A stretch of DNA of 64,000 nucleotides from Neoarius graeffei (GCF_027579695.1 NC_083578.1:2675268-2739267), one strand, 5' to 3'; shown: positions 21,943-33,677, numbered from the stretch's first letter. Notes: generated from the letters alone by a model not told the origin. Numbers and translations are program-made.

Positions 21943-22850
21943 AAAGGCCCAGTCCCACTGCACTTATGGATGCAAAGAGGATGTAAAACGTAAAAAAATC
22001 TTTGCCATCCGTTGGAAAACGCTATGCATCCGTTGTGTACTCATTGCATACGTGCTTCATACGCTCTATCCATCGAGCATCCGTCCACTGTGATTTCATC
22101 CGCGCAAAAAGTTTTGAGCTGCACAAAACTTTTAGAACGGATGAACTTTCCGCCGTGTACGATGTAAATCCGCGACATATACAAGCAACAAACGTTCTAT
22201 GTCCGTTATCATCCGTTAAACGTCTGCTGTATCCTCTCTGCATCCTCTGGGCATCCTCGCAACTCACATCCGCTGCAGCTGAAAACGGAAAGAGGGAGGA
22301 AAGATAAGGTACATGAAACGTCTATTCATCATTAGTAGCACGGAAATAGAAAGGATGTAAGCGTATGCATCTCATATATAAAGTATTCAAAACGGACAAA
22401 GCGTTTATATCTGGGATGTATCTCGTATATTTAGGATGTCTGGAGTATGTCTAGAGTATGTAGAAGGACACCTAGCACAGTGAACGGTCTGCATCCGATA
22501 TACATCCGCGCAACATCCCCTTTGTTTCCGTTAGGCGTACGTGATGCATCCCCTTCACCCGCTATGCATCCGCTCTTTCTGCTATGCGTCCACTTCTCAG
22601 TTATCACCGGTAACCCCTTCGGAGCTGTCATCCACTTCCATACGCTTTCATCCGCTAGGCTTCCTATGAACATGCGTTTAACATCCCCGCTATATACTAC
22701 CAACGTCGGTTCTTTTCCATTCTGTTTTCGCAAATTTTGTCCATTTCTGGAGCGGATGAAAACGGATAGAGCCACCCCCGAAATTTTGCTCGTCCGCTGT
22801 GTCCTTTTTGCATACGTTTTATGTCCATCGGCCAGTGGGACCGGGCCTTT
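21943..22850. mobile_element. TIR element rich in CATCCG words
   Basis: The ends AAAGGCCCAGTCCCACTG and CAGTGGGACCGGGCCTTT are inverted repeats. The interior is 0.9 kb without coding capacity, with about ten exact CATCCG hexamers plus many near variants (CATCCC, CATCCT, GCGTCC), mostly in the same orientation. Flanking CTAA/TTAA words may be a decayed target duplication. Overlapping open frames at 22431-22937 carry no family signature. Confidence 0.8.
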
Positions 22851-22951
22851 AAATGGATGATGAAGCATTACATCACTGGTTTGGACGACACTACTGTATG
22901 AATAAAGAGACACATTACTGATCAGCATCACTTTCATTAAACAGAGACAGA

Positions 22952-24147
22952 CTTGTAGTACTCGCGTTCAGGATTCTAACTCAAGTTCAACTCGTGCCCT
23001 AATTTTAAGGACTCGTGACTTGATTTGAACACTGATGACTCGGACTCGGACTCATGCATTAACTGCATTCGGACTCGTAAATTGGATAAGATATTCATCT
23101 CATCTCATCTCATTATCTCTAGCCGCTTTATCCTGTTCTACAGGGTCGCAGGCGAGCTGGATCCTATCCCAGCTGACTACGGGCGAAAGGCGGGGTTCAC
23201 CCTGGACAAGTCGCCAGGTCATCACAGGGCTGACACATAGACACAGACAACCATTCACACTCACATTCACACCTACGCTCAATTTAGAGTCACCAGTTAA
23301 CCTAACCTGCATGTCTTTGGACTGTGGGGGAAACCGGAGCACCTGGAGGAAACCCACGCAGACACGGGGAGAACATGCAAACTCCGCACAGAAAGGCCGT
23401 CGCCGGCCACGGGGCTCGAACCCGGACCTTCTTGCTGTGAGGCGACAGCGCTAACCACTACACCACCGTGCCGCCCTAAGATATTTATATCTACATTAAT
23501 TTTTATACTAATTTTGTGCAAGAGAATGCACATTCATCTGTTCATACGTCATGTTCAGGAACAAACTAACGTTAATGGCGCTAAAATGCCTGGAGAGACG
23601 CCGCTAGGACTGTCCGCTTTGTTTATACAGACTTCTCGTGCAGTGGGAAAAATGCCCTGCTATGTGTTCCATATGTATAAGAACTATCGAGGAGACGACG
23701 GCGACAACCTCGAACTTCAATCGTCATTTGGTAAGACTCCACCCAGAGAAGGAAGTGACATTCTATGTTTATTGCTCTGTTGATAGTGGGCAGGGCTTGC
23801 TGAGCAATGAACTAGCTAGTGTTAACCCTCTCTCATGTTATTTGCCCTGCTGATAGTGGGCGGGGCATGCTGAGCGATGAACAAGCTTTTTATCTGTAGC
23901 CTGTTAACTAAAATGGGGCAGTCGAGCAGGAACGCTAGTCCAACACGGCAGCAGAGACGCTTTCACATAAAGGCAGCAACAGACACCGTCACATGGTGCG
24001 GGTGGAGTCTTGTTCTCGGACTCAACTCAGATCAATAGTGGACTCGACTCGAAATTTTCTTGAATGACTTGGACTTGACTCGGATTTGAACACTGAGGGC
24101 TTGAGACTGGACCCAGACTCGAGGTTTAGTGACTCGACTCCAACACT
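22952..24147 (-). mobile_element. hAT-like element copy 1 (BED-finger relic), SINE inside
   Basis: This copy shares most of its length with 27776-28942, ending in GTGACTCGACTCCAACACTG, the reverse of a CAGTG-type hAT terminus. The sequence is rich in GGACTCGACTCGG-like words near its ends. On the + strand, 23638-23770 reads MQWEKCPAMCSICIRT, then FNRHLVRLHPEKE: a Cys-x2-Cys and His-x4-His pair, a BED-type finger relic. A SINE interrupts it at 23096-23476. Confidence 0.75.
23096..23476 (-). mobile_element. Full-length DANA/Mermaid-like SINE
   Basis: The complete unit in reverse runs from the CATCTC tail through the conserved body to the tRNA-like head (GGGCTCGAACCC, CTAACCACTACACCACCGTG). It is flanked by TAAGATATT at 23087-23095 and 23477-23485, a clean 9-bp target duplication. 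Confidence 0.95.
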
Positions 24148-25680
24148 GAGCAGAGAGCAGAATGTGCGAGCGAAGATAAATCTCAAGGATTTAATGAACC
24201 AAAACACGTAGCAATCAGACCGGCCTGTTCCAGTTCCAAACATAACAGACACATACAGTATCTCTATCACTAATGTTACCGAGCTTGCTACTTAAGAAAT
24301 TACACAATATATAATAGTTAACATAAAGTTAGGTAGCATGCTACTTAATGAATTACACTACATTAATCTAAACTTAGCTAACGCACTTAAAATTGGATCA
24401 CTGGAAAGGTCAAAGAAATGAAAAGAAATACTAATCAAGTTTGTGATTCGCTAAAGTCAACTAAAGCAGAGCACTTGCAGTTTACACAAGCCCACCAACA
24501 CTTTATATTCTTTATATTCTATTTCTTAATTTAGTTGAAATTACAGTTCAGGTTAACTGTATTAGCCAATCAGAAATTTGAACGTCGCCACTAATCTGCC
24601 TTTTTATTTCTTTAGCTTGATTTTACTGCTGAGTGTAAAATACTCGTTTATTACACTGATTCGCTGCGTTAGCAGCTATTAAAACACAGCACTGAGCTAA
24701 GTCTAGTGAGCTAAATAGAGAGATTAACATCATTCAGAGGTAATTAAAATAGATAGCCAAGTTTGCTTATATGAGTTTGCGATATTAAACACACAAGTCC
24801 ACTGTTTTTTAAAATCCATTTTACAAATCTTACACTCACAACACATTCCATGGTTTTTTTTCAATTTCTCACTTTTTTTTTTACACCTCACCTAACCTTC
24901 CTCTTCTTATCTCTCCATCTGTGCTCTCTCTCTCAGGAACAGAGCGCACACATTATTACATTTTTATTAGTGGAGATGGAATTGGGTTTGTGATAAATAT
25001 CTTACACGGTTATTTTTTTTACCTCTTAAAATGAAATCCGTTCTTGTACTTTTGGATGTTATGACACGGTGCACTCATGCAGTGGTTAGAATGCGCTCTG
25101 TGTGTGTGTTTGTGTTTGTTTGGTGGCCTTTGGTTATTTCACTGATTCATCCAGTATCGAATCTTGATTTTGCAAAATCATGTTTCACTATGAGTTTATA
25201 ATCTAATCACGAGTCAGTAAGTGAGCTACATTTGCACATAATCTGATCAACAAATTTGCACACAGTGAAGACTTCATTAAAGACAAGACTCTTGTATTAT
25301 ATATTTGGTTAGATGAACATGGACAGGGTTTTATGTTCCTGCGTCTCAGTGTTTTTTGCAGATCTCGTCTCAAATTAAATTATGGAAGAATCCGCTGGAA
25401 GACGTCGGTTAACGTGCCCCAGAAATCAAATGGGTGTTTCAGAGTTTGTTGTACTTGCCCCATAATGGTATGGACACCGATTTTATAATATATCTCGACA
25501 AAAGTAATTAGTTTTGACTGTGTAAAACTAATCCAAACCTTCATCATCGTCCAGTTCGATGGTCTCTAGAACCCTCTCCGTGAGCAGCTCATTAGCAGTA
25601 GACGTGGTAGTCGGTGTGGTTCTGGTTCTGTGCCTTTCCACACGCTATTCCCTTTTCCAACCATCATTTGCTTGAAAAAA
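24148..25680. other. No recognised features
   Basis: AT-rich intergenic DNA with no family-typical open frame. Confidence 0.4.
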
Positions 25681-26127
25681 TAGTTGGCATGTATTTGTTT
25701 TGAAAAAAGTAGAATTTGTACAAGGTGGTGGTCATGTGACTGTTCTCCATATTTAACTAATTCTCTGAGTTACTGTCAGGTGTGTATAAATTGGGTGGGG
25801 GGGTGTGGCTGTTGTCTGAGTCAATCAAGCACTTCAACATGCTGTCACTCTGACTTCCTGTTTCAAAAGGAAATACGTCAACATGTCGAACTAAGTCAGA
25901 GCTACAGTATGAAGCCGTTTCATGGGGACTTGATTGGCTCAGATGCTTTCCTCCAAGAACCGCATTTTGTTGTTTTCTGTGACATAGTGACTGATTCTGG
26001 TTTCTGCCATCCATCACTTCGCAGGTACAAGGAGAGAACTCTATTTTTATCCTCTCCAAGTTACTGAATGTTGCTCTGGGTCCTTCTGGCTCACAGTGGA
26101 CCACAATGTTCACTCTCCTGATTTTTC

Positions 26128-26322
26128 AGGGGGAATTTTAAGCCTTTATTCGTCACATGTACATTGGAGCACAGTGAAATTCTTTCTCTGCATTAACCCA
26201 TCTGGGGATGTGCACACACACACAAACCCAGAGCAGTGGGTGGAGTCCTGCTGGTCCAGAGAACTGAACCAGCAACCTGTTGGTCCCAAACCTCTGTCGC
26301 TAACCTTTCGGCCAAAAGTCTT
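26128..26322 (-). mobile_element. tRNA-derived SINE fragment
   Basis: In reverse it carries AGCGACAGAGGTTTGGGACC, GGTTGCTGGTTCAG, GGACCAGCAGGACTCC and a CTTTATTCGTCACATGTACA tail, like the SINE group at 35741 and 27538. Its head abuts the tRNA-Glu-like gene at 26323. Confidence 0.65.
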
Positions 26323-26394
26323 TTCCCTGACTGGGAATCGAACCCAGGCCATAGTGGTGAGAACACCAAATCCTAGCCACTAGACCACCAGGAG
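26323..26394 (-). tRNA. tRNA-Glu (CTC)-like gene
   Basis: The 72-nt reverse strand folds as a tRNA. The D arm holds a perfect A box (TGGTCTAGTGG). The anticodon stem TGGTG/CACTA encloses the loop TTCTCAC with anticodon CTC. The T arm holds a perfect B box (GGTTCGATTCC), and the end is TCAGGGAA. The acceptor stem has one clear mismatch at its outer pair (CTCCTGG against CAGGGA). A TTTT run lies a few bases downstream, as needed for RNA polymerase III termination. It could be a functional tRNA gene or a young tRNA pseudogene, given the SINE directly downstream. Confidence 0.6.
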
Positions 26395-26399
26395 GTAAC

Positions 26400-27530
26400 C
26401 ATAACTTGTTCTTTCATAATTTTTTCCCCAAGATCCTCCAGATGGCAGGCTCATCTGTGTTATCTTAACACCTTCCGCAAACATGTAGTATCACCACACC
26501 TGCTTGTAGGATCCCACACAGCTTCTGTCACATCCAGTGTGATGAATGTCTTCAAGTCTTGCAAGTCTTCTGCCCACAACACACATCGACATTCGCTTAC
26601 TCTCCATTTACCACTTTTTTTTTTACACCTCATCTAGTTTCCCCATCTTGATCACAACTTTGCTCATTTATCTCTTTCCAGGGAACAGGGTCTGATCTCC
26701 TGAGGAAATACCTGAAAAGAGGAAACTCAATCACTCTGACTAAACGGAGCCAAGGAGATGCGACCCTGTGCTCTACTGTCATTAGGAAGCGAGGGATAAT
26801 CAGGCATTGATAAAGATCAGAAGGAACAAACAGCGCTGTGTAGTGGAGCTTTGCTAAGGATTCTGTAAATGTGTGTGAACCTGCATGGATGGATTCTGTT
26901 CATTCTAATGCGAAGCGCCTGAACCTCGGTGTGGTTCTTTAGGCAGGTGAGAACACAGTAATCACACTCGAGTGCAGAACCTAAGTGTCTGAGAGCGCTC
27001 TCACACCTGTTAGAGCATCACCAAGTCTGAATCGGGGTGAAAAAATATTTTGTTTGGTTTAATTTCAGACTGCACATAATAAAACAAAGCAAAAAGCAAA
27101 AAAAAAAAAATTCTAAGGCAGCGTGAAAAACATCCTCGTAAAAACTTTTCATTCATCGGTCTGAATACAGTGACAGAAATAGAATCGAAACAATACTTCA
27201 CTAGAAATCATAAAATTCACCTGAATATGGAGAACATGGAACTTTGTGTGTCCCAGACGAGTTTATTTTCTCTTTTTCTTCAGAACCCATGGCATTCCTG
27301 TAGATCTACAGTTCTTTTTTGGGCTGAGTTTGTGCCTCACATCTCAGTTTACTCGCTAAAAAAATCCACAAAAATGTTTCCTGCAAAACAAAACATGCTG
27401 TATTTATGATTCACTTCCTGGAGTCGAGTTGATTCAGAATCAAAGACTGGCAAAAAAAAAAAAAAGAGAAGAAATGTGGGAATTTGAACACAGAATTAAT
27501 CAGCAGTGGGTTAATTGAGGTGCACGGTTT
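26400..27530. other. No recognised features
   Basis: No gene or full repeat was recognised; there are short A and T runs only. Confidence 0.4.
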
Positions 27531-27537
27531 TGGTTTT

Positions 27538-27650
27538 TTTGCTGGTTCGATCCCTGGACCAGCAGGACTGGCTAAGTGCCCTTGAGCAAGGCGCCCAACC
27601 CCCAACCGCTCCGGCAAGAGTGGTGGCGAATCTTGTGTCTGATTAGCCAA
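27538..27650 (+). mobile_element. Partial tRNA-derived SINE
   Basis: GCTGGTTCGATCCCTGGACC and TGCCCTTGAGCAAGGCGCC match the body of the SINE at 35741-35938. Head and tail are missing. Confidence 0.65.
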
Positions 27651-27775
27651 AGAAAAACTGATGATGCGATTATCAGTTCGGGCATTTAACTGTTTTTTTT
27701 TTTTTTACATCTCACAGGAAATATTTTGTTTGGTTTATCATATTAGTTTTGCACAAAAGCTATGTAACCAATCAG

Positions 27776-28942
27776 GCTTGTGGTACTTCAGTCCAACTCG
27801 TGCCCTAATTTTAAGGACTCATGACTTGGACTTGGGCGGCACGGTGGTGTAGTGGTTAGCGCTGTCGCCTCACAGCAAGAAGGTCCGGGTTCGAGCCCCG
27901 GGGCCGGCGAGGGCCTTTCTGTGTGGAGTTTGCATGTTCTCCCCGTGTCCGCGTGGGTTTCCTCCGGGTGCTCCGGTTTCCCCCACAGTCCAAAGACATG
28001 CAGGTTAGGTTAACTGGTGACTCTAAATTGAGCGTAGGTGTGAATGTGAGTGTGAATGGTTGTCTGTGTCTATGTGTCAGCCCTGTGATGACCTGGCGAC
28101 TTGTCCAGGGTGTACCCCGCCTTTCGCCCGTAGTCAGCTGGGATAGGATCCAGCTTGCCTGCGACCCTGTAGAAGGATAAAGCGGCTAGAGATAATGAGA
28201 TGAGACTTGGACTTGAGCACTGATGACTCAGACTTGGACTCGTGCATTAACTGCATTCAGACTCGTAAATTGGAGACGAGAACTCGGATTTTTTCTTTAT
28301 TTTTGGTAACATGCCATAATAATTTGGCCTAAGATATTTATATCTACATTAATGCTTATACTAGTTTTGTGCAAGAGAATGCACATTCATCTGTTCATAC
28401 GTCATGTTCAGGAACAAACTAATGTTAATGGCGCTAAAATGCCTGGAGAGACGCCACTAGGATTGTCTGCTTTGCTTATACAGACTTCTCGTGCAGTGGG
28501 AAAAATGCCCTGCTGTGTGTTCCATATGTAGAAGAACTATCGAGGAGACGATGGGGACGACCTCAAAGTTCAATCGTCATTTGGTAAGACTCCACCCAGA
28601 GAAGGAAGTGACACGCTATGTTCATTGCTTTGTTGATAGTGGGCGGGGCTTGCTGAGCAATGAACAAGCGTTTTATCTGTAGCTTGTTAACTAAAATGGG
28701 TCAGTCAAGCAGGAACGTTAGTCCGACACAGTAGCAGAGATGCTTTCACATAAAGGCAGCAACAGACACCGTCACATGGTACAATCGGAGTCCTGTTCTC
28801 GGACTCGACTCGGATCAATAGTGGATTCAACTTGGACTCGACTTGAAATTTTCTTGAATGACTTGGACATGACTCGGACGTGAACACCAGGGACTCGAGA
28901 CTGGACTCGGACTCAAGGTTTAGTGACTCGACTCCAACACTG
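27776..28942 (-). mobile_element. hAT-like element copy 2 (BED-finger relic), SINE inside
   Basis: This copy is collinear with 22952-24147. The finger relic reads KCPAVCSICRRT and FNRHLVRLHPEKE at 28491-28600. It retains an interior segment of about 60 bases (near 28275-28335) that copy 1 lost. It ends in the same GTGACTCGACTCCAACACTG terminus. Confidence 0.75.
27835..28203 (+). mobile_element. Full-length DANA/Mermaid-like SINE
   Basis: The plus-strand unit runs from GGCGGCACGGTGG through the B box GGTTCGAGCCCC and the conserved body to ATAATGAGATGA. The 12-bp duplication GACTTGGACTTG flanks it (27823-27834, 28204-28215). Orientation and position differ from the SINE in copy 1, so the two insertions are independent. 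Confidence 0.95.
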
Positions 28943-29100
28943 TAACCAGTGTAGCTAAAGAAAATGTACTTATTTCAAAAGACACCATTCAGCTTCAAAG
29001 ACTTCGTAACAAAACAATCTTCCACCTTTCCACCTTTGAGTCGCTATAGCAACCAGCAAGCATTCAGGCACAAACAATTCATGTGGTTTTCAGGAGGAAA

Positions 29101-30256
29101 AAGAAAAAACGTACAATAACCTGGTTGCACAAGTGTGCACACCCTTTTATAACGGGTCACGTGACTGTTCACAGAATGAACCAATCACATTCAAATGCAC
29201 GTTCAGAAGTGATTGTCATACACCTGTCATCAGTGAGGTGATTCTGATTAAGCAATTCCAAAATATGGAACACTGATGGCCATCATCAAGAAGTGGACAA
29301 AATGGCGTACCACAGTTACATCACCAAGAGCAGGACGTCCCTCAAAAACCGACAACAAGACAAGAAGAAAACTGATCATAGAGGCTGCTGAGGGACCTAC
29401 AGCAACATTAAAGGAGCTGCAGGAACATCTGCCAAGTCCTGATTAATCTCTGCATGTGACAGCAGTCTCCCGTTTTCTTCATGTCTGGGCGTTGGGGTAG
29501 TGAGTCTAGACTGGAGCAGTTTCTCAAGAAAATACATCCAAGCTTCAATAACCATGTGGTATGATCTGATGAGACCATGGTAGAACTTCTAAAAGGTATT
29601 TTTGGCACAAAAACAAGACTGCTTATCACCTAAAGAATACCATATGCACAGTGAGCATGGTGGTGGCAGCATCATGTTCAGTTTCTGCTTCTCTTCAGCC
29701 TGGACTGGGGCTCTAGTCATGATCGAGGGAATCTGGAGGGGATAGCTCCAAATACCAATCTATCCTGGTACAAACTTGAATGGCTTCATAAGAAGAAGAT
29801 CAACGTTTTGGAATGTTGCAGTCTGAACACAGGTCTAAATCCTATTAAAAACCTGTGGAATGACCTGAAGAGGGATGTGTACAGGAGATCTGCTCAATAT
29901 CTGATCGATCTGGAGCATTTTTGTAAGGAAGAGCGGAATAAAATAACCAAATGAAGATGTGCTACGTTGATAGCTTCTTACACAAAACACTGAGTCCTGT
30001 GTTACAAGCAAAGGATGCTTTAATATTGTGCTAATTAAGGGGTGTAAATACTTATGCAACCAGGTTACTGTACATTTTTTCTCTTTATTTCTTTCCCTAA
30101 AATGTTTCTATTTGTTTTTCGCTGGAATCGTGTTGGTTGTTATATCACTTTAAAGGTTAAAAAAAAAGATCTTATATGATTTATCTTGGTTTCATATTTT
30201 TTCTTCACAAAAACCTGCAATTTTAACAGGGGTGTGTAAACTTTTTATATCCACTG
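29101..30256 (+). mobile_element. Tc1-like transposon relic, left end truncated
   Basis: The right end (GTTTACACACCCCTG reversed, then CCACTG before TA) is intact. The left end starts at the inner part of the inverted repeat (GTACAATAACCTGGTTGCAC), so about 175 outer bases are missing. The interior encodes a decayed transposase: KWTKWRTTVTSPRAGRP-like helix-turn-helix remnants near 29300, and LNPIKNLWNDLKRDVY near 29840, where the third catalytic acid is Lys. Several stops and frameshifts show it is inactive. Confidence 0.85.
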
Positions 30257-30259
30257 TAT

Positions 30260-30630
30260 GTTCCTGTTTGTCAGTGATGGAGACCTCATATAAATTCTCT
30301 CATAATGTTCAGCTGCACGGTGAAGTGTAATTCATCCTAAATCTGTGTGACGGGATGTGGTTCAAGGCAGATATATTTTTTTACTTCCTGACTTTTATTA
30401 GCTGTAGCTCAAGTGCAAAACTAAAGAAGCAAACTTCAAAGACCAAACATATTTTGAGTGAGTGACTACATTTGGAGTAAAGAGACACTAAAATGCCTTT
30501 AAGACTGAATATTTTACATGGTGAGACCACAGAGAGGACGTTTAGGAGTCAGACGTCTCAATCTGGGAATAGATGAAAGCCAAAATAAATGACTGCCTGT
30601 AAGAACAACCCACACTTCTGTCTGTGTCCT

Positions 30631-30668
<38 letters not shown>

Positions 30669-31010
30669 GGTCACTGCTCAGCTTTAATAAAGACCAATGA
30701 CGACGTTACTGAGCAATTAGGGCTGCGCTCTCTTACCACACTCCACCAATTAGTCTCATCCCTCTGCACATGTACATGGCATATGGCGAGCTTTATTCCA
30801 TAACTGTGCTTTTCAATGAGCCATGAATTCAGACACAGATATTAGATGTCAAATTCAGCACTTCATGTTTTTAATAATCTTTTCAATCGGGTGAACGCTG
30901 CTGATATACAAAAGTGTTTTTACTTTAGGATTGATTATTGGTGTTTCACACTGCTGTGGTTTAAATTACCAATTAATTTGCATTTTGGGAAACAACCTTT
31001 AAAAACAAAA
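30260..31010. other. No recognised features apart from a (CT)n run
   Basis: A CT microsatellite lies at about 30632-30668. No gene was recognised. Confidence 0.4.
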
Positions 31011-31025
31011 ATAATAACTACACAA

Positions 31026-31396
31026 GGCGGCACGGTGGTGTAGTGGTTAGCACCGTCGCCTCACAGCAAGAAGGTCTGGGTTCGAGCCCCGCGGCCAGTG
31101 AGGGCCTTTCTGTGTGGAGTTTGCATGTTCTCCCCATGTCCACGTGGGTTTCCTCCGGGTGCTCCGGTTTCCCCCACAGTCCAAAGACATGCAGGTTAGG
31201 TTAACTGGTGACTCTAAATTGAGCGTAGGTGTGAATGTGAGTGTGAATGGTTGTCTATGTGTCAGCCCTGTGATGACCTGGCGACTTGTCCAGGGTGTAC
31301 CCCGCCTTTCACCCGTAGTCAGCTGGGATAGGATCCAGCTCGCCTGTGACCCTGTAGAACAGGATAAAGCGGCTACAGATAATGAGATGAGATGAG
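31026..31396 (+). mobile_element. Full-length DANA/Mermaid-like SINE
   Basis: A complete plus-strand copy flanked by the 12-bp duplication ATAACTACACAA (31014-31025, 31397-31408). The 93-codon frame across it is a SINE frame, repeated with small changes in every copy of the family in this window. Confidence 0.95.
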
Positions 31397-31470
31397 ATAA
31401 CTACACAATCAGGTGGGGTTGGTCAGACCTCCTTCAGATGCCACCAGAACTGCTGAGAATTCCTTTGAAA

Positions 31471-32240
31471 TAGGGCAGTGTTGGTAGGAATTCCTTCAGG
31501 CGTAGATGGGATTGGGTGGAATTTAATACAATTCCTTCATGGGAGGGATGGAATGGTCAGAATTATTTTGGGAGTGGCCAGAATGGTCAGAATTCCTTTA
31601 AGAGTGAGGGGAATGGTCAGAATTCCTTTGGGAGTAGCAGGAATGGTCAGAATTCATTTAAGAGTGAGGGGAATGGTGAGAATTCCTTTGGGAGTGGTGG
31701 GAATGGTCAGAATTCCTTTAAGAGTGAGGGGAATGGTCAGAATTCCTTTAAGAGTGAGGGGAATGGTCAGAATTCCTTTGGGAGTGGTGGGAATGGTCAG
31801 AATTCCTTTAAGAGTGAGGGGAATGGTGAGAATTCCTTTGAAATAGGGCAGTGTTGGTAGGAATCCCTTCAGGCGTAGATGGGATTGGGTGGAATTTAAT
31901 ACAATTCCTTCATGGGAGGGATGGAATGGTCAGAATTCCTTTGGGAGTGGGGGGAATGATCAGAATTCCTTTAAGAATGAGGGGAATGGTCAGAATTCCT
32001 TTGGGAGTGGTGGGAATGGTCAGAATTCCTTTAAGAGTGAGGGGAATGGTGAGAATTCCTTTGAAAGTGAGGGGAAATGGTCAGAATTCTTTTGGGAGTG
32101 GGCAAAATTAGTCAGAATTCCTGCAGGGCAGGATCTGTCAGAATTGCTTCAGAAGCAGTTGGGATTGAGCATAATTCCTTTGAGAATGTGCAGGTTTAGT
32201 TAGAATTCCTTGAGAAGTGGGCAAGATTTCTTTGACAGCA
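31471..32240. repeat. 30-bp minisatellite with higher-order repeat
   Basis: 30-bp units built on GGTCAGAATTCCTTT alternate two types, GGGAGTGG and AAGAGTGAGG. An approximately 90-base leader (AGGGCAGTGTTGGTAGGAAT onward) occurs at 31471 and again at 31841, giving a higher-order period of about 370 bases. Since 30 is a multiple of 3, two open frames with 10-residue repeats (NGQNSF and GMVRIPL types) run through it; they look like artefacts. Confidence 0.93.
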
Positions 32241-33156
32241 GATGGGAATGGGATTTAAAAACCATCTAGCACTTTTAGAACCTCTACTTAGTGGTAAAAA
32301 ATGTAAAGTGTGTTATCCTGACATGACCGCGAACAGAAGGACACTGTGGTCCTGATACTATATCACTGAGGGAGTCGACCACAAGCAGGCAGCAGGTGCG
32401 ATCTTACACCTGTTCTGTGATCTGATGATGAACTTGAATGTGAAATGACTTCTTTTTCTTGTCCTTCTCCTCTGAGTTTCTCTCTCTCCCTCCATCCTGT
32501 TTTATCTGGTCTTTTATCGCCTCCTAGCAGACATGGACTGAAATGGAGGAGCATGTTACCCAACCATCCATATCTCACACACACACACACACACACACTT
32601 AGAAGCTTGTAGCAAACCATCCGTTCAAGCATCTCCAAATCGATTTCAGCCTCTGCTCGAGTAACTAGATTTAAATGTTTACAGTGTTGGCCTTTTCACA
32701 CTGCAGTTCCTGACTAAACAAATGGAGGAGGATTAAATGTTAGATTCTGTTCCACAACATGACTGGGAACTGAATTCTGGGAACGGGACTTGTTCAGTGG
32801 GTCTATTTAAACAGTGTGTGTCATTTACACCTCTGACATCACGAGACTGACGTGATGAACTGCTCCAGAGGTGTTCATTTTCAGTGAAACCACAGAGCCG
32901 AATATTAGGATGTTGTATGTCTTTCTAGTTTCGCGATAACATTTACAGTTTTTTAGGAGACACCTTAAAACTACAATTTTCTACTTTTTCAGCTAAAACA
33001 ACACCAAGACAGGGTATCACTAAAATTCACGAGGTGATCTTGTGAATTTGTATTTCAACATAGGACATGAAGGATGTGAATTTGTTTCTGGTAGCAGTTA
33101 TTCTAACTTCTTCAACTTTGTCTGGGTGAACCGTGACCTGTGAATTTCTAAGCCTT
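32241..33156. other. No recognised features apart from a short (CA)n run
   Basis: A CA run lies at about 32576-32598. No gene was recognised. Confidence 0.4.
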
Positions 33157-33677
33157 CGAGGGTACTTCAAAAAGTTCTTGGCCTCACCCAGAAAATGTCA
33201 CAGGAGAAAGATTGTTCTTGCATTATTTTTCAACATCGTCACCTTTAACTTGAATACGCTTGGTCCACTGATGTTCAAGCTTCGCTATCCCTTTGCAGAA
33301 GAAGGTCACATCTTGAGCCTCCAGGTCCTCCTCAACAGCATGGAAGACTTCTTCATCACTCTGAAAATGACGACCACGCAAGTTTAGGAAACAGATAGAA
33401 GTCAGACGAAGCCAGGTCAGGTGAGTAAGGTGCATGTGGCAACAGTTCAAAGCCACATTTGGCTGCCCCTGCCCCCTGTGCTGTGTGGATGGACACATTG
33501 TCCTGGAGAAACAGCATGCCAGCTTGAAGCGTTCCTCCCCTTTTTTTCTTTGATTGCTTCTTTCAGTTGAGTTTTTGTGGAGAGTGATATTTAGCTTTAT
33601 AGCATACAGTTGTGCCACAAAATGGGAGTTAGGCCCCTTGTTTCCAAGTGAGGCCAAGAACTTTTGAAGTACCCTCG
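33157..33677 (-). mobile_element. mariner-like element, internally deleted
   Basis: The inverted ends CGAGGGTACTTCAAAAAGTT and AACTTTTGAAGTACCCTCG bound 521 bp. The minus strand encodes only the C-terminal third of a mariner transposase, including ELLPHAPYSPDLASSDF (third catalytic Asp region), RGRHFQSDEEVFHAVEE and GIAKLEHQWTKRIQVKGDDVEK. The N-terminal helix-turn-helix and the first two catalytic Asp residues are deleted. TA follows the right end. Confidence 0.88.

Noticed and set aside
22431..22937. 168-codon minus frame overlapping a 137-codon plus frame
   Set aside because: Both lie in the CATCCG-rich TIR element and have no family signature.
23100..23454. Recurring 85-139 codon frames (also at 27923, 31114, 41081, 42050)
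   Set aside because: Same SINE sequence read in either strand; the repeated peptide reflects repeat copies, not a gene family.
25684..26113. Overlapping 127- and 118-codon frames on opposite strands
   Set aside because: No recognisable domain, splice context or codon pattern; likely chance.
31478..32203. Possible repeat protein with 10-residue units
   Set aside because: Arises in two frames at once from a 30-bp minisatellite; no start context or flanking exons.
32576..32598. CA run as a regulatory signal
   Set aside because: Ordinary dinucleotide repeat with no supporting context.
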